Shown here one piece after another: positions 12,301 to 24,300 of a DNA stretch of 64,000 nt (positions are counted from its first letter, which is position 1; each line of letters opens with the position of its first letter). Position numbers and translations under genes: made by a program. The notes below the pieces were generated by a model. That model was not told the DNA's origin and did not search any database. It was given only the letters and a program-made list of their open reading frames with translations. The stretch is from Cinnamomum chago (lineage: Eukaryota > Streptophyta > Magnoliopsida > Laurales > Lauraceae): contig CP142451.1 in NCBI GenBank assembly GCA_038049695.1, positions 69,642,001-69,706,000 of the forward strand, given 5' to 3'.

Positions 12301-15300
12301 GAACTCTTGATTGGTGGAAGACGTCTTCAACCAGAATATGATTTGCAACTTGTGTCTCTTGACTTGGCTCTGATACCATGTCACAGAATGCAAAGATGCG
12401 GATAAGTTGAATGGAATGGGATAATCTTCCCATGATCGATTGATCTCTATATATTATGCTGTACATCCTTGATTTGGGCTACAAATTAGGCATATTACAG
12501 TCAGCCCTATCCTAAAATAGCATACAGAATCTGTTAAGAGTTTGACTAAAGGAATTGGGCTTTAGTTTACAAGTGGGCCTTTGGCCCGATGGACCCATAA
12601 TCTTTAACACGGGGTACTCCCCAAAAAGGGATTTTTTAATTCCAAAATGATGTTAAATTCCTTCCATTACCTTTAAATTTTGGTTTCTTTATCTACCTGG
12701 GAACAAGATGGCTCCAGATCAAAATCCCATCATGTAAATTGTCTTCACCACGGCCAACAAAAAAAATCTGCCCAAGTGACATGATGAAAGGAGCCATGTT
12801 CAGACCAAAACTCCGATTGCTCACAGGGATGCCAGCTTTGGAGGCTAAACCCGAGATTGACACAGAGACTGAAAATTACAAGAAATTGGATTCCTATGCA
12901 TCTTATGGTCTTCGAGACCTGAAAATAGCTTTTCAACCTTTTTTTTTTTTTTTTACATTTTTGTAGCCTTTTCTATCATCAAAATATAATTTAGAGCAAG
13001 TGTGTAATTTTGTGTATCAAAGGACAAACAAGGGGGTCATATGTTCTATGAATGACCTGTCACCTGCGAGTCCAAACGTCGAGTCCACAATCTCTTGATG
13101 TAACACTCAAATTTGTAATTGAAATATGAAATGCAAAGACAAATACATAAATCTTTGTATTGCGTTTTCCCTCTATCTTGGTTCAAGTACATTCTTATAA
13201 ATGTTTGTTGCATTTTGCAATGGTATCACCCGTGCCATGGAATCGCTGGAAAAAGCGGCTGAACATTTATTTTTGCACACCCGGTAGGACATGTTGTTCA
13301 CTTTACAAAAAAATTCATACTTGCATTGAATTTCATCTTTGATATAATTCTTAGGGTGTTTGCATCATTTTCATATGCATTTTTGGCCCCCAAACTCTCC
13401 TTGAGCGTGTTTTGAACCTGGGAATTTACCCTCTTTTCATTGAAAAAAAGATCCATTTCAGACACTTCAAAAAAAAAAAAAATTCAGGTTTATTCTAAGC
13501 GTTCCATTTCATAAAAAAGAAATACTTAAATACATGACAAATTCATGGTTCTTTGCCTCACATTAAATAAAATCCACCTTACTAAAAACTTTCTCCCTCC
13601 CTCTCTCTCCAGAAAAATAGAAGAAAAGATCAAGAACAAACTACCGGTGAAGAAAAAGAAGATTATCAAAAAAATTAAACAAAAACTGTGAAGTAACAAA
13701 CGCCCAGATGCAAGGATACAGGAGTTTCTCAAAGATCTAAGATGCTTCTTTTTATTTTCCTTATATTCTCAGAAGAAAAAAATGATATATGAAATAAGGA
13801 AATTTCTTTGAATGGGGGAAGCTTGGGATCTTATGCTATGAGAGATATGGGGAACACTTTTGTGCCACATATTTGATATTCAAATCTGAAACCAGGCCAC
13901 ATTCAGATTCAAACATTGGGCCTGTATTCCGATCCAAACATTGGCTGAAATATGGAATAAAAGAATGCTGGGGCATTTTGGACAATTGGTCATCCATGTA
14001 ACTGAACGAAGCCCCTCTGGCTTAATATTCTGAAAAAGAGGCATTCATATTCTGAAAGTATAGCATTGACCATAAATAAACGATTTTGGAGTAATTTACA
14101 TCTCAATCCAAAATATTACGGTGTCAGTCATACCACAAAAGGGATGCAGAAAATAAGGATGCATTTTGGTGAAACTCCGCATATTGAAAGGTTATATCTT
14201 CTGGCAAATAATATAACGTAAAAAGCTTTAGATCTGAGTGAAAGCTTTAATCATGTTTTTTTTTTCTTTGATAACAGTAAAATTAAAGCTTTAACAATGT
14301 TTTGTTGTTGGATAGAAAACACGAACTCGCAATCTGGCAAGTGAAAGCTTTAACAAAGCTCCTTTTTTTGGATCGTTAACATAAACCCACAACCTTGTGG
14401 TTGCAGCATAACTCAATGAAAATTCCACCGATATTTTTTCCTTAGCATTAAAGTGCCTGCCAATGTTAATATATCACATTGAAATAATGCAGCATTAGGG
14501 TTGCCCAACGGCACCTGAATCTTCAGATCATTTCAGAAAAAACAAAGAAACCCCAAGAATCGTCAGTTTCTTCATTCTAAAGGTCGAATGAGGTCAATCC
14601 ATGAAAGATACCATTCTAGATACTATTATTATTATCTTGAAGATGTAACAAAGTGTGGTCAGCAATAGTCTCAACATGCACATTTATACAGAACAAAAAG
14701 ATGAGAAAAAACCTGGACCAGGTGGCATCATCATGTTTCCAAGGAATTTCCTCACAGATGGGAGAAGGCTGCACCAACTTTTAAAATCACCAAAAGACAT
14801 ACAATATTCATTACATCCTTCAGCATCCTTTGAAAATGTAGCAGCATTAAGAAATATCTCGATTATGTCCTGATTTGAACTCAATCCAGGTTCGGCCCTC
14901 TTTGAATAAAAAATAGAATCCAGGATGGAAGTTATAACAGCTTCCAGATCAGACCTGCCGGTAAATTTTATGGCCTTATCATACTGCGCGACATTTGAAA
15001 AAGGAACCAATACTTTTCACAAGCATTGCACATGAAAGTTACTCTGATTCAGAATACAAAGAAGTGAAACATAATATGTGCATCTTGTCATATGGAATAC
15101 TGGTAAATAATGATGTCCGTGTTAATCTTCCTTTATATCCTTCTGATTAGCTAGTGGGGGCAATGAACATTTAGGATCAAGTCAAAAGTCGAAAACTTTG
15201 CACAATTGGCTATGCACTTTAGAAATAAATAGAAACAGTCTTTAACAAGATTTTCATCTATTCTTTAAAAATTAAAAATAAGGTGTATAAATAGGGTCGA

Positions 15301-18300
15301 TTATGATATCACTTTATGATGACGTATAGTCGAATGAAAGCTTTGTTATATATTTCCCCAATCTTAAAAGAAAAATCAGACATTCAGACGGCATTTAGTT
15401 CCTTTTTTTAATGATAATATTAAATCCTTTTTGAATTGGAGTCCACATTATTAAATGCTTTTTTAATTGGAGTTCACATTATTACACAATATTACCCACC
15501 AGGTAAACAATAATATCCTTTGGGCAGGCTTGATTTAAATAAGTCATTTGAACTTTTAAACTTATCATGTCCGTTGTAATAATAGCATAGATTAAGACAT
15601 CTGAAACTCTCTACCCTTCTCAACCACTTAAAAGCCAAAATTCAGCATTCCAGGAAAAAAAAACCTCAGCAAATGCAACTGTAACAGAAGAACAAAGATT
15701 GTTTAAGAAGTCATAATTCAGCATATTCTTAACTCCATTCGACGATAATATATATATATATATGTAATATTGAATGGTACAATAATATACTGAACTGAAG
15801 ATAACTATAGGCCAGTTCAATGTAGACAAGAAATTGTCAGTATGAACATGATGCAGGTGCTCAAAGAAGCATCGCGTGGGGCCTCATGCAGCCTGCAATC
15901 CTTATACATACCCTAGAAGCCAGGAAGAAAAGATCAATTACGCATGACTGATCAGGAATCAAGAGGAACTTAGGAAATCCCAAAGGCCTCTTCCATATTT
16001 TAGTTGGAACTCTATACTTTATTTGCTGAGCTGAGTAGGTTTAGTGTTTGCGTTGCATGTGACAAGATATAGCAATAGTCGGATCCACAAGCGACACATT
16101 CTGTATATGTTTTTTTTCCAATTCTCTTAATCCCCTTTTGTGCATTATCAGTGATTCACAAACTGATCATTAACAGAACTGCACCTTAGAGACAAGTTTC
16201 ACCATTTCTCCGTATCTTCTTGAAATCCCAATGCTGGAGGGGACTATAAGATCCCAGTCCTAATTAGTAGCAATTAGTGTTAATTAATTTTTCTTAGGTG
16301 CTAATTAAGTTGAATTTAGTGTTAGGATAGTTTTAATCAGTTTGGCTGAGATTGGGCTAAGTTCGAGCTTAAAAAGGGGTAAAATTGTCATTCTGCCATT
16401 CAAGGGGGTATTTTGGCTATGAGAGTGGCTACCTACACACTCCATTTCCCTCTCTACACTGCATTTAATAAAAAAAAAACACAAAATAAAAAAAATCCTA
16501 AACTACCCTCATCCTCTCCTTCCCTCTCTCTCTCCCTTCTCCATGTTGTCCACCGCCCGCCCGCCCCACGCCCGCCCACCCTCTCCCCTTCCTCTCCTCT
16601 TCCTCTCCCTCTCCATTTCCCTCTCTTTCCCTCTCCCTGCTCGTCGCCGCCCGCTGCCCGTCCACTCTCCTTCTCCCTCTCTATTTCCCTCTCCCCGCTC
16701 CTCACTGACCGCCGCCCGGTCACCCTCCCCTTCCTCTCTCCCTCTCACAGTGGACAAGCAAATGGAGAAGAATCAAATGCTTTGGATGTATAAAAATAAA
16801 AATAAAAAAATTTGCCATTGAAATCGGCGAATCCGATTCGTTCGGCGTCACAGGGCCGAACAAATCGAGTTTGTTCGGCGACACAGGAGTTTGTTCGGCC
16901 CTGTAACGCCGAACGCATCGGATTCATGGCAAAACTCGGTTTGTTCGGCCCTGTAACGCCGAACGAATCGGGTTCGCCGATTTCAATGGCAAATTTTATT
17001 TTTTTTACATCCAAAGTATTTGATTCTTCTCCATTTGCTTGTCCACCGTGAGAGGGAGAGAGGATGGGGAGAGGGTGACCGGGCGGCGGTCGGTGATGAG
17101 CGGGGAGAGGGAAATAGAGAGGGAGAAGGAGAGGAAGAGGGAGAAGGAGATGGAGAGTGGGCGGGTAGCTGGCCGCGACGAGAGGGAAATAGAGAGGGAA
17201 ATGGAGAGGAAGAGGGAGAAGAGAGGAAGGGGAGAGGGTGGGTGGGCGGGCGGGCGGTGGAGAACGTGGAGAAGGGAGAGAGAGGGAAGGAGAGGATGAG
17301 GGTAGTTTAGGAATTTTTTTATTTTGTGTTTTTTTTTTATTAAATGCAGTGTGTAGAGAGGGAAATGGAGTGTGCAGGTAGCAGCTCTCTTTGGCTATTT
17401 TCATAAATAGGTCAAATTCTGACTCCTTAGATATCTTAGATTATTCAGAGTAACCTTTGTGTTCAACTCATAGCCATACAATGCCCAGAAACCCATTGTT
17501 TCGCAGTTTCATGTTGACTAGGGGCATAATCGTCATTTTTGTAAAAAAAAAAAAGAGTTTTCCCTTGGAACCTCGAAATGTCATTCTTGGGCGCATTGGA
17601 AAGTAGATTTAATTTGGAGGAACTTTCGTTCTTGGACCAAACCCATTTGGCGCCCGAACCCCTTCGTTATTAGCCTTTGTTTTACTTCGGTTGTGGGGGA
17701 CGTAAGCGTCATTTCTGAAATTTGTGAAATGTATATACATAGAGCAGCCATCTTCTTCTTATGATTCTTCTCTCCCATTTTGTTCTTGCCTTAACCCAGA
17801 CGACCAAAGCAGCGACCATTCCCCACTTCTCCCCCTCCATTTCTCCACCAAATCGGAGCTTTAACCCACGAGAAATCTTCCCCATCTCACCACAATCTTA
17901 GCAACCCTCTTTTCTCCCCAATCGGAGCCTAGCAACATCCATTAGTGATCAAATTTTCTTTGTTAGGGCACCAATAGGTGAGATCTCATTTCCATCTCTT
18001 TGATTTGTGGTTTAGACTCCATTTATGCCCTAGATCTCGACATGCATGATGAGCAGCCACCTTTTCCCTCGTTTTCCAATTTTTGTAGGATTTTGAATTC
18101 AATTTTTAGGGACTTTTGGGAAAAGAGGGTTCTTAGCAATAGCACGTGTTTCAGAGGTTATTTTCAAGGATTTTGGAAGTTTAAGGAAAGTGACAATCCA
18201 TGATTTGATTCCATGCATGTTTGGTAATTCAATTTCAGGTATTATGCATGTTAGAGTGTTTTCCATGCTCCATTGCATTCTAAACAACGGAAAGTTAAAG

Positions 18301-21300
18301 GAGAAACTTGGAAATGTGTTTTCTCGGCCTTAGAAACATGGTGGACCCTTAGAAATGAAGCCAAGAGGAGAATCCTGAGATTCACACAGTTCAAGGGACG
18401 TTCGACGGTTCACTCCAAAACCAGTTGGCGGTGCGACCAAATTGGTTGAACCGCCGACTGAAGGAACACTCAGCAGCTGCATGTCAAACCGCCAACTGAC
18501 CTGCAAAACCTCTTTTTACTATATTTTTGTACTTGGCCTTGGACTCCTATGTTGTGGGCCCTTGTAGGCCCTACTTGTCAACCCTTAGTGGACTGAAATC
18601 CGAAACTTTTATGAATCTACCATAGGCTCTAAAAGGAAATTTCAAAACCATATTTTGCGTTGGTAGCGTTGCCCCCACACCCCTAGCAGGGGCACAGAGC
18701 TCGATCCGAGTACCGCTGCGGTTTATCGCCAGTAGGTACTTAAGTTAGGATGTGGACATAAACCGTTCGGATTGACCAGTGAAGCTAAGTTTGACCAAGA
18801 GTAAGTAATATTGAGCAAATTACATTGCGAGTTGTTCAGATGCATGTGTGGTACAATACTATGTCATGGGTATGCAAGTGTGGGACCTTAGTTGTTAATC
18901 ACCTTCAGAGTGCCAAGGTAGCAACGTGCTATGGATAACTAGGATCCCATGGCTACATAGAGATGAATGGCCTTGCACTTACATGTAGATGACAACTCTG
19001 CTCCATTGAATTGGTAAGGTATTCCGCCATTCATAAATTAGTACGTATTTAGCCCTATTGACATAAATGGATTTAAATCACCTTTGTTTGAGGGAAGTTG
19101 ACATCCCCATGTGGTTATGGATTCACCGGGTGATAGATGGGTATCACCAAGAGTCCGAAATGAAATTCTTGGAAATATAGACCCATGGGTGAAACCCTTA
19201 TCCCTGGCTAATCCCGAGTCACATCGAAGAGTCCAAAATGTTCTACTTGAGTCAGTCTTATGGCTTAGGATGCATTCACATGCCCTGTTTCTGCCTATGG
19301 ACTTGACAGGACCCAAGGGATGGTCAATTGGCTGGTGTGGCTCGCATCTTATGCAATGCACCCTTCCAAGTAGATCAAGTCAAACCCTCTTTCCACCCAT
19401 TTTAGGGCCAACTCCAGCATAACGAAATGCTGCACGATTTTATGGTGGGTTAAGTATGATGGAATCGGGTTACCCAAGACCCGCCAAAGCATATGCATTC
19501 TAAGACCCACATGTTTGTACCTTATTTCATGTTAGAAATGTCATATACACAGGTTCAAACTATATTCCATGTTTTATAAGCTCATGCGGCATGTTATGTT
19601 ATGTTTCATGTTATATATACTCATGCAAGTATCATGTTCTAAGTGTATGGCAATTATGTACATGGCTCCCCTAAAGAAAGGCAAGTGGGTGTAGTGGTAC
19701 GACTTCCCTACGCAGGAAAAGGCTCGCACATGGGCCTGAGTTTGCGGAGTTACCTTAATTCCATATGTTATTAAGCACGTTAAGGTCATGCCTTGGGTGT
19801 AAGGCTCGTGGCTCCCTTGTAGAAGGGCAAGTGGGTATAGTGGAACGGCTTGCCTGCATAGGAAAGTGCCCACACATGGGCTTGGATGTTTGGAATTACA
19901 TCCCTGGCGCATGGTTCATACATGTCATGCTCATGATGCATATTTCCATTTCTGCTATTGTATCATAAGCACAGTTACATTGTATTGCACTCACATGTTA
20001 TGCTACTCATGTACATTGATACTTATGCTACTGCACGGTTTATTTTCACGTATATTTTATGCATCTGTACCTTACATTGCTACAGATGTATTGTCACAGC
20101 CCCGCCCAACTCAGCATGATATTGTCCACTTTTGCCCACGTGCGCGCGCGAGGACTTCCCAAGCGGTCACCCATCTCGGTACTACTCCCCCCCAAGCACG
20201 CTTAACTGAGAGTGTTTATGGAATCTGAGATCGCAAGACTTTAAAACGCGTCATCTTTGGGATGTTATTGTCCCACTTAACTACCCATCATCAGAGTGGC
20301 GCATAGGGGGTTTTGCTTGTCACTAGGCAGTGGGCAGATCGTGTCTCTTGGCTAAAGTGCTCCCTGATGCAACGCGTCATGTTTAGTTAAGATGGGGTTT
20401 GACTTATAAGCCCAAGGTCAGGACTTGAATATTTTCAATGTGGGACTTGGACAAAGCCTCACGGTGCTACCGAAGCACTCCACCCTTACCCCTGCGGATT
20501 CCCCTTTCTTGGCTCCTAGGATCACTTGACCTGATCTTGCCTCAAGGGATTACACAGGTGGATCGGGGTCTCACATGTATTCAAGCATGTTTTATAACTG
20601 TTATATTCATATGGATTCATAATTATGAATTGTCTACGCTCTTAGTGTTGTACGTATTGACTCCGCTGCTGGTGAGCAGGAGATTGATTTGTGGTGGTTC
20701 AAGAGACTTTGCAAGGCTTCACATAATAGAGTGCAGACAATGTGATATGAGCATCAGACTAGCACAAGCATTGGATTGAAATCTTTAAAAAAATGATGAC
20801 TTCTAAAAATATTAAAGTACAGATCAAGGCTTTTGACCCCCAACCTTCCCCTTGATTAGTGTGGCCCCAGAAGGGAGTCCACAAGAAGGTTCCATGAGAG
20901 ACATCCCCCAAGTGTCAACATCATCATCACCATCACCATCATCGAAAACTTATCCCAACTATGTTAGGTTTAGCTAAATGAATTCTATTTTCCATTTCAA
21001 TTTATCAGAGGCCAAACCTCGAATATGTTGCACTTCATCAGATCTTTCCTTAATAATTTCCATCCATGTCATCTGCTCCTTTACTTTTTGGGGCATCAAC
21101 CTAGATAGAGAAACTTTTCCTCACCGGCCATGTTGGTGGCTGGTATCGGACATATCCAAACCATCTCAAATGATTCTATGCTAATTTATCCTCTATTGAT
21201 TTACCCCTAAATGCTCCTGAAAGCACTCATTTCTAGTTCTACCTTTCCTATTTCTACCATTAATCCATCTCAACATCTCATCTATATTGATGCAGGACAA

Positions 21301-24300
21301 CTAAAAATTCTAGCCTAATATGGAATGATGATATCAATCTGAAAATTAATAATTAATGCTGAATGATAAATCACACCATCCATCCACACTATCTAGGATT
21401 GAAATTTAAGTGAGTAATTTGTAATGATCTGAGGCAATGTCAGAAGTCCTGCAATAAATGCCCCTCTAGTAGTGAGAGGGAAGGATCCTAATGGATGTTA
21501 GAACTTTCACTTGCATAGGGAATAGCCAATTCATGTGGATTACTTGTTCCCGTTTGTGATGATTTAAACGAAGGGGTCGGCTCATCTTGGGTGCAATTAA
21601 CAATGTGTAATATGGGGCTATTTATCAAATTCAGATCTGAACTTGGTGTTCCCACAACACTTTCAAGGCCCAAATTAATTTCAGATTTATGGGATTAAAG
21701 TGAATCAAGGGTTGCGATGGTGAAACAATGGAAAATCTGCCAAATAAATATGATGGATCAGGTTCAACCAATGGATTTGGAGGGACTAATTGGTTCAATG
21801 GGCTGTTTTAGGCTTGATGGAAGTTCAAATACGGCTGGATAGGGGTTCGTCCACTAGATCTTGAAGATCTATGGCTGGCGGCTGGATAGGGGGTCGAATG
21901 GTGGGAATAGGGGTTTTGATGGTCGGATGATGGGATATTGTGGCTGGTGATCGAGAACTAATGGTTTGGAGGTTAGTTAGAGTGGTGATGATGTAGATCT
22001 AAGGGCTGGTGGTTCAGATATAGAAATCTAGCGGTTGGATCTTCGCATGGGCAGCAAGAAACTCCTAGATCTGAAAGTTTAGGGTTGGTTGATGGGGACG
22101 ATGATGTAGGTCTAAAGCTCATGTGAAAGGACAACATAGGAAGGAAAATAGTTGAAGATAAGTGGAGTACTTGTCATGGGCTCTCACCAAACTCCAATCC
22201 GAAGGCGTTACCGAAGATCCCATGAGCACAACAATAAAGACTCAAGGAGGACTCAAAAGAGATTTTTTTTTATTCCATAGCAAAGCTGATGTACGAAGAA
22301 ATATGCCATGTCACTTTCATTGCCATGTGGGCTCTTATTTGGCAACATTGGAAGACCAAGTGGCAACATTGGATACCTAAGGCTTTAGCCAAATTAATGT
22401 GGTTTTCAATAGTGGTTGGCATTATTGTGAATTTCTTGGAACTCCTAGTATTTATTTTGCCTAGTAACTAGTTCTTAGTAAGTCGTGTCTTATTTTGGGA
22501 GTGTTAGTTTACGCCTAGTAAGTTGTGGCATTGCATATAGTTAGCTTTGGGATTATGCATGTATTCATGGAGGAAGAATGCTATATAACTTGTAAGAGTC
22601 CTATGGTTGGCAGATTATGTTTGTTTCATTTTGATTAATGTTAATTCAGTGGAGAGCTTGACTCCTCTCTTTTATCCTTTATTATCTCTTGTTGCGATTG
22701 TTGTCTCTTCTTGCTGTCTCGATTGTATCTTTCCCTCATCATTTGGTATCAGAGATTGTGTTACGCTCTTAGATTGATTTCCCCACCTACCATCTTCCTT
22801 CAAGGCTGCAAGAAGAGGTCGTGGTGGATGTGGCAATCGTATGATGGGAGATGCGAGAGATGGAGAACTACATGCACTTCAGAGACAAGTCGAAATATTA
22901 ACCATACGGCTTGATCATCAAGGAGCTCATAGCGAGCATGGACAAAACCTTGGTTATTCTAGTGATGGGTCCAACGTCACTGATGAATTCTACAAACTAA
23001 TGGTGCATAGTGACATTCAAGAATGGAGGACTCAATAGGTGAGATTTCAAAACCATCCACAACTTGTTCCCAAGTACAACTAATGGAATATCATACATTC
23101 TTCTTGGTTGAAGGAATAGATGAAGACAATTCACATCGGCCATTAGAACTTGTTCAAAATTATGTTGATTGGTCAAAGCCCCTTTATTCAGATGATGAAT
23201 ATGATCCATCCATTTATGATCAGTGTCAAAATGGAGAATTATCCCATGATGTCAATGAGAAATTGTTCGATGATGATTATCAAGAAGATATTGATGATAT
23301 ACCCATCTTTGATGTGTATCAAGATGAAGATGTTAATGATACTTTCACCTTCAATGTGTACCTTGATGACGGAAGCTTTGATGTGCACTATGATTCCATG
23401 TCTTACTGCTATGATCATGAGGCAAGCACTAAGAGAATCATAAAGCACCTAGATTTTCATTCAAGGAAGATGAACGCATCAAGCAACATTGTTATGAAGA
23501 TCCATTTGATGAATCCTATTCAAGCAGATATCACCAGACATTCCTTAATAATTTAGTCATGCGTCAATGGATCAAGACACATTGGGCAGATTGGATGGAT
23601 GTGCTAAACGGTTTTTGCAAGTACACCACCCAACAACAAATTCAAGTTCAGGACGTTTTAACAAGATTTGTAAAGATGCAGATCGAAAGCCAACCAATTC
23701 ATATTGACGAGTTGCAAGGGGAACGAAAACATAAAAGAAAGCAACACATAATTAAAGTCGACTCGAGGTCGAGTCTTTTTCAAGAGGGGGAGTATGATGT
23801 AGGAAGAAAAATGCCGTGTCACTTTCATTGCCATGTGGGCTCTTATATGGCAACAATGGAAGAACAAGTGGCAACATTGGATACCTAAGGCTTTAGCCCA
23901 ATTAATGTGGTTTTGAAAAGTGGTTGGCATTATTGTGAATTTCTTGGAACTCCTAGTATTTATTATGCCTAATAACTAGTTCTTAGTAAGTTGTGTCTTA
24001 TTTTGGGAGTGTTAGTTGATTTCCTAGTAAGTTGTGGTATTGAATATAGTTAGCTTTGGGATTATGCCTGTATTCATGGACGAAGAATGCTATATAACTT
24101 GTAAGAGTCTTATGGTTGGGGGGTTATGTGTGTTTCATTTTGATTAATGTTAATTCAGTGGAGAGCTTGACTCCTCTCTTTTATCCTTTATTATCTTTTG
24201 TTGTGATTGTTGTCTCTTCTTATTGTCTCCATTGTATCTTTCCCTAATCAAAAGCATAGCATGACATGACATGAAGAAGAAAGATACAATAAAGGCCTCT

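Larger units (their letters stand above)
8372..12609 (-). mobile_element. Ty1-copia retrotransposon, LTR to LTR, target duplication CGGGG
   Basis: Fossil copia element on the minus strand, flanked by CGGGG at 8367-8371 and 12610-12614. LTRs are 8372-8601 and 12379-12609. The primer site for initiator Met-tRNA lies at 12365-12378 and the polypurine tract next to 8602. Visible parts in element order: two CCHC knuckles of gag (11870-12064), protease-side region (11309-11686), integrase (10452-11412), reverse transcriptase (9193-10159) and RNase H (8608-9023). The gag region is short for the family. It is broken, with at least half a dozen breaks. The LTRs differ at about 8 percent of sites by eye, which suggests a few million years or more, depending on the substitution rate. 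Confidence 0.92.
16245..20800 (+). mobile_element. Long LTR B (TGTAAGATCCC family), probably solo, with nested elements
   Basis: Begins TATAAGATCCC, a one-base variant of the TGTAAGATCCC start seen at 27725, 40149, 45540 and (minus strand) 59782. It shares the later blocks TTCAACTCATAGCC, GGGGCATAATCGTCATTT and CGCATTGGAAAGTA with copy A1. It contains a fold-back MULE (16421-17389) and a Cassandra LTR (20092-20575). A module of CAGTTGGCGGT / AACCGCCGACTG motifs lies at 18400-18505, and a two-copy ~130-base repeat at 19665-19925. No coding region was seen. The right end is approximate because no end motif was found. Probably Ty3-gypsy by LTR style, but unproven. Confidence 0.6.

Noticed and set aside
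16413-17404. Long Ser/Pro/Leu- and Arg/Glu/Gly-rich open frames on both strands
   Set aside because: They are translations of the CCCTCTCC repeat in the fold-back MULE arms. Mirror frames occur on each strand with no domain.
19665-19925. CRISPR-like or satellite repeat
   Set aside because: Just two diverged copies of ~130 bases inside LTR B; no regular spacer pattern.
20150-20214. 5S rRNA gene
   Set aside because: Only the second half is present, inside an LTR with TG/CA ends and a target duplication, so it is a Cassandra part.
22742-22758. tRNA gene fragment (TGGTATCAGAG)
   Set aside because: This is the primer-binding site next to an LTR, as at 1115-1128, 12365-12378 and about 55154-55167.
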